Below, one piece after another: positions 1 through 10,763 of a DNA stretch of 64,000 bases. A program made the translations under genes and the position numbers. The DNA comes from Sipunculus nudus (taxonomy: Eukaryota > Annelida > Sipuncula > Golfingiida > Sipunculidae), in contig CM049314.1 of the NCBI GenBank assembly GCA_026874595.1, forward strand, positions 53,857,812-53,921,811, read 5' to 3'. Position 1 is the first letter of the stretch, and each line of letters opens with the position of its first letter. The notes beneath the pieces are model-generated. The model was not told the origin of the DNA and searched no databases. It saw only the letters and a list, made by a program, of their open reading frames with translations.

Positions 1-1440
1 AAAAGTTGAGTAAATAATAAAAGTGAACATTAACGTAGTTGATGCATAACTGATATAAATCTCTGCCAAAGATATTATTATATGCGCGTGTAGTAAAAGG
101 AAAAGCAAATTCATACACATTCACATAATTCTTAAAGTCAAAATTTAGGACTGTCCCTGTTTTTTATCATAAATAAGACTTATATGCCAACACATAGAAT
201 GTGATAACTATATGAACCATGATGACGTAATAGCTGTAACCTGACTATAATCAGTGTTCTTGTGAAGTAAAAGTGGTTCAGGTGTATCAGGTGGACAACA
301 TAGACGATGATTACTTTAAATAAAGAAGAGACTTTGTCCATCTGAACTTTGAGCTCGTTGTCTGCGGGTTCTATAGATTCATCAAGTATCGCGTGATAGC
401 TCTTGGATTCCTCTAATTAAAACACGTAAAACAAAAAAAGAAGAAACAATACTTCACTGCTTTGCTTCTGGCTTCTTAATTTACTTGGAAGTTGTTTTCT
501 GATTACTGATTAAGTTACTAGCTGACGTTTAACAACCCGCTGAAATTAGGGTTATTGTGAACGGCAAAGTTATTAAAAAACAATACCCCTTTTGTTTGAA
601 ATACGATGTTGACTACCATTAACATCGGACAGGGGGGAGCTCTATAAATTAGTATTCAATTATGTCGAACACAATGGTCAGACATTTTCATTAATTGCAT
701 TGAGCCAAATATTGTAATTGCGGTTCGTTGGCGGTAAATAGGCTTTTGTTGGTTAATCCCTCCTCGAAAGGCTGTAAACATTCAACTGCAATAGACCACG
801 TATAAAAATAACAATATTGTCTAGAGAGTATGAAATCCAGAACGTTTACACAAACCCTTGCATAATAAATAAACTGAAAGCGGTCAGAATTTGCAAAACC
901 TGTAGTCCTGTAATAAATACACAAGTTACAGCTGGTTAAATGGATTTTTATGTGCGCTCGTTTGTTCATTGAGTAAATTTTAACAAATGAGAAAATCCGG
1001 ATGTTAAGGATTACTTTCCTTTCTATACATCGGCAAATGAAGGCCGTCATGGTGACGGTATTGTCACGCATTATGCGCATAAATATATACGTGTTCCTCT
1101 ATCATCTGTGAACCAAACAGTAGTAACATGTCTCCCATGATCCTAACTCTGAACGGGGATTTAAGCTTGTATGTGTTCGATTGAATTAAAAAAAAAAGAA
1201 ATATAAGTGCATGATCGTGAAAAATGTAAGGTAGATAGTGGATGGAGCGGTTGTCAAAGTAATGAGGCTATCATTAATACACTCTTGAATGTACTACACA
1301 GCCGATCAGGGTGGGAATACTGTAGTTAATGTGGGTATAATTTTGTTTATATCAGAGTTCCAAAATGTGAGATCGAGTAAAAGTACAAACCAGACACTGA
1401 TAACATTAAGTGAGCATGAACGAACACCAGTATGTGGCTT
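1..1440. other. AT-rich sequence without recognised gene
   Basis: No coding exon, RNA gene or repeat boundary could be supported. The 129-codon minus-strand open frame at 691-1080 has no family-like features. The missing 5' exons of the exchanger were looked for here and not found. Confidence 0.5.
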
Positions 1441-1827
1441 CTAAACTTCTAATTGTACGTGAAAGGAGGTCCAAGGCTAATCTCCCTGGAAACCTGACAT
1501 TAGGTCATGTTGACCGATATTTTTTTACCTACAGACCGGAAACATGATTTTAAACACCCAGAGAGTTACACGGGCACAAATTGTATCCATTGGGCCTAGA
1601 ATCTTCTTACGTGTTATTCTGAGAGGTTCTGGGCAAATGTACTTTGAAACCTGAAATTAGGTCATTGTGACCAATATTCTATGACCTAAAGGTTAACGAT
1701 GTCATATGAGCACCCTGGAAGTCAGACGGACACAAATCGTATCTTTTTAGCCTAGAATCTTCTCATGCAACATCCAGGAAGTTTCTAGGCAAATCTCCTT
1801 GCAAACCTGAAATTAGGTCATGATGAT

Positions 1828-1964
1828 TGTGTTACGGGGTGACATGAAAGCGGACCGAAATGTCTCGCTAGAGAAGCATGCTTTGCTAGCGAAGCGGTTG
1901 GTACGCCGGACTTGTGCGCCACCGTTATGGGTTCAACCCTGGATCGGCCCAGTATTTTGTAACA
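1828..1964 (+). repeat. LTR copy 1 with tRNA-like A box and B box
   Basis: 137 bp, TG...CA termini. Contains TAGCGAAGCGGTTGG at 1887-1901 (Pol III A-box pattern) and GGGTTCAACCC around 1929-1939 (B-box pattern) at tRNA spacing. Confidence 0.8.
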
Positions 1965-2081
1965 AAATGGGGGCTCGTCCAACGTGACGGTAAACTTTGT
2001 GGCCCAGGGAATAAGCTCACCAAAGTGTGACTCCTTGGATAATAAATCTTGTTCTGGTAACAGAACGCTCTTGAGAGTGGG
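1965..2081 (+). repeat. TRIM internal region 1
   Basis: 117 bp: PBS-like 13-mer, then non-coding sequence, a hairpin GTTCTG-GTAA-CAGAAC at 2051-2066, and a terminal purine run. Confidence 0.8.
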
Positions 2082-2209
2082 TGTGTTATGGGGTGACATG
2101 AAAGCGGACCGAACTCTCTCGCTATTGTTGCTATCGAAGCGGTTGGTACGCCGGACTTGTGCGCCACCGTTATGGGTTCAACCCTGGATCGGCCCAGTAT
2201 TTTGTAACA
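2082..2209 (+). repeat. LTR copy 2
   Basis: 128 bp, close to copy 1 in its 3' two thirds; differs mainly in the stretch before the A box. Confidence 0.8.
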
Positions 2210-2326
2210 AAATGGGGGCTCGTCCAACGTGACGGTAAACTTTGTGGCCCAGGGAATAAGCTCACCAAAGTGTGACTCCTTTGATAATAAGTCTTGTTCT
2301 GGTAGCAGAACGCTTTTAAGAGTGGG
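2210..2326 (+). repeat. TRIM internal region 2
   Basis: 117 bp, nearly identical to internal region 1. The hairpin is kept with a loop change (GTTCTG-GTAG-CAGAAC, 2296-2311). Confidence 0.8.
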
Positions 2327-2459
2327 TGTGTTTTGGGGTGTTATGAACTGTCTCGCTTCTGTTGTTAGCGAAGCGGTTGGTACGCCGGACTTGTGCGCCA
2401 TCGTTACGGTTCGAACCCCAGATCGGTATTTTCCCCTGAAAAACTTGTCTTCGTAACTA
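2327..2459 (+). repeat. LTR copy 3, with best tRNA-like promoter
   Basis: Begins TGTGTTTTGGGG. A box TAGCGAAGCGGTTGG from 2366 and a consensus-perfect B box GGTTCGAACCC at 2408-2418. The 3' end is diverged from copies 1 and 2, so the exact end is uncertain. Confidence 0.72.
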
Positions 2460-3140
2460 TTCATATTGTGCGACCTATGGTCCGAAATATGATTTTGAGC
2501 ATCCAGCTAGTCAGAGGGGGCACAAATTGTATCCATTAAGGTTTGATTCTTCTAACGTGACATTCTGAGACGTCCAAGGCAAATGGCCTTGAAACCTTCA
2601 ATTAGGTCATAATGATCTATCTTTTGCGACCTCCAGGCCGAGCACATGATTTTTAGCACTCAGACAGTCAGACGGTATGAAAATTGTATCCATAGGGCAT
2701 ATAATCTACTAATGTAAACATCAGGGAGGTCCTTGGCAAATGTCTAAGGAAACCTGAAATTAGGTCATGGTAACCTATATTCTGCGACCTAAAGGAAAAA
2801 GATGCCATATGAGCCTCCTGAATGTCAGATGGGCCAAATCGTATCTGTTAGGCCTAAAATCTTCTATTACAATATCCATTGAGGTTCCATGCAAATTGTA
2901 AAGAAAGATCGTAACCGTTAGACCTAAAAAAACTTCTAACTGAACATCAAAGGAAGTCCTAGGCAAATCTCCTTGGAAACCTGAAATTAGGTCATAGCAG
3001 CTATGGATGTCAAATGGGCACAGATCGTATCTGTTAGGCCTAGAATCGTCTAACACAACATCCATGTAGGTTTTGAAAAAAAATCTCCTTGGAAACTTGA
3101 AACTTGGTCATGATGACCTAATAGATTATATTCTGTGAGC

Positions 3141-3696
3141 TATGGGCCAAAATACGGCAGAGAGAGAGAGAAGTGACCAAATTTTGGTGCGGATAAATCA
3201 ATAAATTGTAGAGACGTTTAAGGAAAAACAAAAAGAAAAGCAGACAAAAAGGGGCGGCTTTGTAATTTTACCGGTCTGTCCTTGTTAACTGTCTTTTTCC
3301 AGCTTTTGTCGATAAGCACGTCTTTCCACGGTCTTCCACGAAGCCGGTCTTTCCACGATTAAAGAAGAGCTTTTTCAGTTATGACTGATACTCCAACACA
3401 CCAATGGTTCACATATATACCAACCACGACATGACTCTCTGTAGCCTTTGTTGGTGGAGGAAACATGAAAGTTCCCTAGGCAGACTAAGGAAAGAGACGG
3501 TCCCGGTATACAGGCAACACTTTACAATATATGGATATAAGATATGCTATGAATTGCATGATATTCATTTTTATGTTATTTCATATGAATAGCTTGCTTT
3601 TGAAATAAATACCAACTAGTTAAATAAAGAAACAGAGAAAAGGTCCGTTATGGATTTTACTATACCCTATTATACTCCTTTTGTATATGCGATCAG
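3141..3696. other. Intergenic/intronic sequence before first recognised NHE exon
   Basis: No feature recognised apart from a short (GA)n run near 3162 and the possible upstream extension of exon A (ATG at 3650). Confidence 0.4.
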
Positions 3697-3768
3697 CACC
3701 GTGGACAAGAATGCGGATTACTTACAGAAGTTCACGCCCAATCTATTCTTCATATACCTCCTTCCGCC
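3697..3768 (+). CDS. NHE exon A (first recognised exon)
   Basis: Encodes TVDKNADYLQKFTPNLFFIYLLPP up to a GTAAGT donor at 3769. The acceptor is placed after the pyrimidine-rich stretch ending GATCAG at 3696. The frame stays open further 5' to an ATG at 3650 (MDFTIPYY...), so this could instead be an alternative first exon. The 3' boundary is firm and the 5' boundary is not. Confidence 0.8.
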
Positions 3769-3955
3769 GTAAGTATTTGTGAACTCGTCTGTTATTTTTT
3801 GTATTTTTGTATTTACAAAAATATTTCAATTTTGTTTTCAAGCAAATAACATTTGGTGTGCATATATAAATTTTAGTATTTTTATATTTACAAAAATATA
3901 TTAGTTTTCTTTCATGTAAATGTCATTCGGTATATATATAAATATATATATTTTC

Positions 3956-4006
<51 letters not shown>

Positions 4007-4351
4007 TTTATGCTGTAGAATCATTCTTGAGTCTGCCTATAGTCTCCACGACCGGGTGTTCTCGGACAACATCGGGACGATCGTTTTGTTCGCTGTGGTG
4101 GTAACGTACATTCTTATTCACTATGACACTCAAGGTTTACGATAGGAAATCTAGAATTTGCTCGTGTGCCAGACTAAACTATTCTTTATTTTTATGTTCA
4201 AACGTCCTTGTCGATAAAGTATAACCTACCAAATGTTCTCTATCTTTCGGTGACGGTGATGGCGCCACGGGGGTGACAGGGTGGGCCCGGTTCCTCGGAC
4301 GGCGCCACGCGGATACGATGTCCGCCTAATCAATGGCCCTGTGCCCAGTGC

Positions 4352-4398
<47 letters not shown>

Positions 4399-7300
4399 AG
4401 CGGGCTGAAGCCCTGGCATCATAATCTAATCGTCCTACTGCAAGGATATAAATATCCTTAATTATATATTCATTTGTATCGAGAAAAATTAGATGAGTAC
4501 CAAAGCCAAAATTGTATATTACCACACGAAAAAAATTCAGGAACATGATGATTGGATCGCCGAACGGACTCGCAACTGGTTCCACTTATAAAAATACATT
4601 CTCTGCTTACAGCGACCCATTTACAGAGGGCGCTGTGGACGGGATAATTCTGCACTCGAAGCGTAGCCTTGAATATTCTGTGTATCTAACAATTCATGTA
4701 CTAATTATTCCCTGGCAGCTAAGTTGCATAAGGGGCGTTAGTAACGCCTTCTTTCTTGGTGCGGTCCGCCCATCCTTCCGGTCGTCCGTCAGCTTGTGGC
4801 GCATTTAAAGCCAAACCATTTGAATAAATCCGTCCTTTGTTTTCATAGAGCTCAATTACTCATAGAGGGTTCTTATAAAAAGAGGGAGAACCCAATCGAT
4901 ATGAGGTCACAAGGTCAAAGGTCAAAGATCACGCATTTAAGCATTTATCCGTAACCTTAGATCTCTCACACGTTACCCCTATCCAAAGAGGAAAAACGCA
5001 TTTAATGCCAAACGTTTCATAAAATAATCCATCCCCTACATACTTGGTACCTTCCAACAGGGAAAGAACCCTATGGAACCTGAGAGCAGGAGGTCAAATG
5101 TCAAGGTCACAAGACCGCTTCTTGAAATAGCTCGTGGGCGCATTTTAAGCCACAGTCGCCCTTCCAAATCTTCCATCTTTCACAAATGGCCCACCTCCCG
5201 AGGCGAAGATTATGTTTAGGCCACTAGGTCAAAGTTCAAGGTCATAGTGCCATATTGTTCCTTTGTAGATTGTAGATACATTTTAAATTTATCTTTTAAT
5301 CCCAAACCTTACAGTGTTTACATGTGTTTCACCTACTAACAGTGGCAGGTTCTCATTGAGTTTGAAGTCTTTAGGTCAAAAGTCAGGGTCACATAAACGC
5401 CCAACTGATTTTCACACTGACATTATTTACAGTTTAATAATGGCCCGTGCGAGGCCATGCTACACATGCGGTGCCCATGTTAACATTGTTAAAAACTTGA
5501 TACCAGTCCATTATTAAGCCTGTAATTTAAACACGTCCAATAAATGAACATCCCATGTGTTCGATAAGGGCAGATATAACACCAACACGATCGGCCCACG
5601 TTAGGGCAGAGATAAATTATGCTTTTTCTTTATCTATTCTACTCTCCAATCACAAGTATGGCTGGGTATCGAATACCTTTTTGTACTGTACTATGTTGCG
5701 CTATCGGGTTGCGTATTGCGATACGTACCGCGATATGTTTCGTTGTATCAATTAACAGGAAATAAGTGTCTTTGCTGGTATTACAAAACATCAAATTGTT
5801 ATTTATTTATCTTGTAAAATATATAATGACATTATATTTAGCTAAGTATTTTCCACACAGGAAATATGTCAAAATTACTAAGTTACGTACTTATTTATTG
5901 TTTACAGAACACGAAGAAAAATTGAAAATAAATGTTTTTAATGTTTTCTGTATGCCTTACATACGAAAATAAATTGGCAATTAGAGCTTACTGGATTGTG
6001 GTTTTGCATGGAGATGGATACATGGTAAACACAATCACAGTCGGGGACCACATCGTCAGGCTGCTGCTCTTGATCAATCATAATGGTCAATTGCTACTTG
6101 TTCTTTCTACAGTTACACAAAATGTAAAGACGGAATATAAATGTATAATTATTAATGTCTTTTTATCAGAGCTCGACACTTCTTTCTTTTCTGTGACACT
6201 TCTTTCTTTTTCAGGTATCAATAAACCGTCGAGTAGAAAATCAAATTCCCTTGGACGGACTTTTCATCATATGGTCCATCAAGCCTACCTAAAAATTTCC
6301 TAATATGCCTTAATCAGCCAAAGCAGTGTCCAAGGCACGTTGGCGGCTTTCACTTTCAGTTTTTCGTTAAAACACTCCTTTTGAGGGTCAAAATGTTAAA
6401 CAGAAACCTTATTTTTATTATTATTTTTATTAATATATATATAGTCACGTTTGAAAATATCGATAAAATAAGGATATATGAAAACATATCGCGAATCGCA
6501 ATATGGGAAATATAACGTATCACGATATACCGATATACCGAAAATATCGCACTGGCCTAATCACAAGCTTTATCAGTTGCTCTGACTAAGGAAAATTATG
6601 TTATCACGCTCGATTCATGAAGGACTTTCAAATTACTCTGATAAAGCATGGACATTTCAGATAGAGCACCCTTGTTTTACCCTATTAAAATACCGGTCTT
6701 AAATTATTAGTATTAAAGTTTTCATTTCAACTGTCAATTCATTCAATATAACATTATAATTATAAATTATTTAGGTACACATTTGGTCTTAATCTGATGT
6801 CTGATCTATCATGTAGTTTTATACTGTTATTACTTTTGCTCTTTTTATGTAAACGTTAATACATGTTGCAATCTTAAAACACCAAATAGAGGAGAAACTA
6901 AATGAAAATGCTGTTTCTATATCCACGTCATTTCTTGTATAATACTTGTTTTCCTTCGGGGCATAGTGTCTGTGCTAATAAGGTTAAACAGTCATTTCAG
7001 TAAAAAGGATCATGCCAGGGACAACATGGTCTGGGCATTAATCAAAAAAAGAAACAGAGAGGTTGGTGAGGATACAGGAGCACCTGTTGGCTTGTTAATG
7101 CTGCTCATACAGAGCAGGATTACTGCTGGCAGCTTCCTGACTCTTATTATAAGGAGTTATAGCAGTCTATCCGATCTGATCACATCTGGATATCTGTTCA
7201 ACTAAAAAGCAGTTTAATGCTTTCACAACGATCACACACTCCCTGAGTGATTGCTTCCTCTCTTGTGTGCGTGTTTATCGGTTTGTTGTCCTGGTCCGAG

Positions 7301-10020
7301 CAATCAATCAGGGAAGTCATTACTGTTACAGCAGCCATCAACGCACACCAGGTCGCTTTTGTTACAGAAACAAATTATCCCTCTTTTAAAATAACATTTT
7401 GGTCTCATTAAATATTCATACGTATTTCTTGCAAACCGCCATGCTGGTCACTGGTCGGCCGGTGTTACAGCGGGAGACAGGGTGATTGTTTTTCGGCAGC
7501 ACTACCCTGGAATAACTTCATCCTTTAAAGAGTCTACTCTACATTTCATGAAAACCATTTTCATGACTAATTACAAATTAACCGTGAGTTAGACGTTACT
7601 GAATGACCGTTTAACTGCTACACAGATCATTTTATCCATTTGATCTAATATGACTGATCTAAGTACCTGCCACATCAAGTAATACACTGTTGTGCTGACC
7701 ATGGGTGTGCATCACGACAGATGGCCGAAACTTAGGATAAGGAATCTTGGTATCTCATATCTGACATTGCTTAACTCGGTTACCAATGAAGCTGTAATAT
7801 TCAATCCTTATAACATAAGATTGAATATATTATCTAAAAAATGCAATACCTGTGCATGAAAAACAAAAACATCAGTTGCATAAAATGAAGAACGAAACAA
7901 AAGTCCCGACTGAGACAGTCGGATATAAATCTGATGAAAAACGTCCAGTTTCAAAATACTTTTGTTAATATTTACCCAAAATGATTAATATCAGGGCTCC
8001 ACAAGTAACAATAATAGAACTTATCCTGTCCCTTATATAAGTCGATGATTTTCCTGAATTTGTTATCTGCAAAAGTATAATGTATGTGGATGATACCACC
8101 CTATAATGTAGTTCCAAGAATATCGTATAAACTGTACAGAGCCTTCCGTCAGGCCTGGACAAATCATATAAATGGTTCACTCGGAACAGATTAGAGATTA
8201 ATCCGAATAAGTGCAATGCCCTGCTCTTATATAATAAAGGGACTGGTCAGGTTCAACTTAAGATTAAATGGTCAGAATATACATTACCATGCAGAACACA
8301 CTTAATATTCTCGGTGTAATCATAGATAGTTATCTTATGAGACACAACCACGTATGTAATCTGCAGATCAAACCTATTTCCAGAGTGAAACTTCAAGATC
8401 GCTTAAGTGCGTTTTTACTTCAACCGACTTTATGTACGTTATACAATCCTTTAATGCAAGGTCCCATTGATTACATAACCACCGTTTCGGGTGGCTGTGG
8501 CAAAGACAATTTATTCCGAGTACAAAACGTTCAAAAGCGTGCGGCAAGAATTATTTTTTAAAAAATGTGTGAAAAAGATATTTCTTCAACTGATCTAATA
8601 GCACAGTTAAACTGGATGACAGTGGATACACATTACAGTTAACTTCAAATTTTATTATAGAATAGCTCCATCCTCTTTCATTGACTATCTACATTTACCT
8701 AAACATGGTCATAGGTATGCAACTAGAGAAGCTTGTAGAGGTAATATTGTACTCCCGAAACCAAACACAGAACAGTACAAACCTTCATTGTCATACTCAT
8801 CAGCTTTTCACTGGAACAGTCATGCAACTTCTCTCCTTGAAACCATTAGTTATTTAATGGTCTCCTTTGGAAGTGCTGACCGCCGACGATGTCAGAGTTG
8901 GTCTTTACTTTATCATTACCTGTTACCAAATTGGTGTTGAAGATACTTTTTTTATGTCGGCAAAAACATGTTTCTATACTTTATTCACATAAAGTTGATT
9001 CTAATTAACGATTCGTTCATCCATAATGTATCCGTTGTATTGTTTGCTTTTTGTTCCACCGGTTAACCCCGGTATTTTGGCGAATTAACGACCGACCTTT
9101 CTTGTTTCCTTGCAGGGCACCATTCTGAACTTCCTCCTGATCGGTATGTCCCTTGCCTTGTTTATTTGAGTTTAAATTTTAAATAATATTACCAGTTTCA
9201 TGTAATTTTGATTTGAATATTTCTATTGGTTAAATTTCTTATGGTTAAATAGCAGCAAATGACTCGATAAAAACTGGTATGTTTTACATAAACATATATG
9301 CGAAGAAACGATAACGAAAAGCTAATCAGACTTGCACCAGCTGGCATAATGTTGATCGTGTCTGATTCATTATGTTGTGTATATTGTACAGGTGTCTGTA
9401 TGTACGGCGTGGCGTACTGGGGATGGATGGGTACTATACATATCGGGCTTGTGGAATGTTTATTATTCAGTGCCCTTATAGTGGCTGTGGACCCGGTGGC
9501 GGTGAGATACATTATCATATATACAACGCATCACACAACCACAAGTGACACACCAAACGTATTTGCTAAACAGAAATCACAAACTTAAGACAAACTTCCG
9601 ATCACACTGTATATAAATTAAATCATTTTAGTTTGGGTATGTATTAAGCTGTATGTGAGGAAATTAATATGTTGAGAGAGGTTCAGTCTTTAAGTGATTT
9701 ATTTTATTTTCTGAATCCGTTTGTCAATGTTTAAGGAGAATGTTTTGTTTCTTCAAGGTGCTGGCGATTTTTCAAGAAATAGGCGTCAACAACACTCTAT
9801 ACTTCCTGGTATTTGGAGAATCACTATTGAACGGTAAGCTGTCCGTGGCAGGCATACAGTAAGACTCAGTGATGCACTCGTAGTTACGTACAAGATCACG
9901 TGACAAATCAGGCAAACGTTCTTCTCAACTATTCAATCATTGTGCAGGCCCTGATATTTATTTCAGGGATACACACCAATTCCCCGAATGATTACAGCAT
10001 GTAACTGTAAATCACGTTTT

Positions 10021-10054
<34 letters not shown>

Positions 10055-10710
10055 AAACTCTTCCGTCCCGGCCGTGTTGTATGACCTAACAATCGATAAA
10101 TATGTGAATGCGACACCCGTTATTTATTACTTAGGTTAACATAAAACCGCGGATGTGGAACCAGATATTAATTACCGTTGTTGCTATGAGAACGGTTTCA
10201 TAAATAATACACTAGTTATGTAACACCTGCCTGGTTTCTATGACTACACAGATGCCGTGACTGTCGTGCTCTACAACATGATGAAAACGTTCAATGAAAT
10301 GGACCACATTCCTTACACGCAGGTGACGTATTTTATTTATGTACGTGTCTTAAATTATGACTACGCAAGTGGATTTCCAAGCATTGTTAGAAAACCAGTT
10401 TTACAAACCTGCAAGATTGAATAAAAATAAAAAAATCACTTTTTAACGATAAAGGTATAACCAATTAATTCACATATGCATTTCCAATATTTAAATCCAA
10501 AATGGACGGCATATTTGGAATGTCACCAGGTTCTTCTTGGACTGGCCAACTTCCTTTGCGTGAGCCTGGGTGGTCTAGTGATCGGGATCGTATTTGGCAT
10601 TATAACGGCGTTCCTAACAAAGTTCACCATGAACATCAGAGGTAAGTGGATCATTAGCATATCGGATGTATTGGTAAAATATTAGATAAGGCCCCTTTCT
10701 CCTTAAATTC

Positions 10711-10763
<53 letters not shown>

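Larger units (their letters stand above)
1828..2459 (+). mobile_element. Miniature LTR retrotransposon (TRIM-like), tandem LTR-int-LTR-int-LTR
   Basis: Three direct repeats start TGTGTTAC/TGTGTTATG/TGTGTTTTG and the first two end GTAACA. They are separated by two internal regions of exactly 117 bp. Three bases after LTR1 and LTR2 lies TGGGGGCTCGTCC (1968-1980, 2213-2225), exactly complementary to the 3' end (CCA included) of animal tRNA-Pro, as at the primer-binding site of tRNA-Pro-primed retroviruses. The purine run GAGAGTGGG sits directly before LTR2 (AGAGTGGG-like before LTR3). There is no coding capacity, so it is non-autonomous. The extra LTR-internal unit suggests unequal recombination between elements. 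No clean target-site duplication was seen; LTR3 is the most diverged. Confidence 0.85.
1465..3140. repeat. Degenerate ~157-bp tandem satellite with AGGTCAnnnTGACC palindromes
   Basis: The phrase AAACCTGAAATTAGGTCAT returns near 1490, 1646, 1803, 2592, 2751, 2979 and 3091, with about 157 bp between clean neighbours. Right after it many units have GGTCAnnnTGACC, for example near 1503, 1661 and 3108, an inverted repeat with 3-bp spacing like the estrogen-receptor type of binding site. The array is interrupted at 1828-2459 by a miniature LTR element. The resemblance to receptor sites is pattern only. Confidence 0.8.

Noticed and set aside
1887-1940. A functional tRNA gene in the LTR
   Set aside because: A and B boxes are present, but the acceptor and anticodon stems do not fold as a normal tRNA. 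It is tRNA-derived sequence only.
1818-2464. Overlapping frames of 75-179 codons on both strands
   Set aside because: They are shadows of the repeated miniature LTR element and repeat its period; no protein family is visible.
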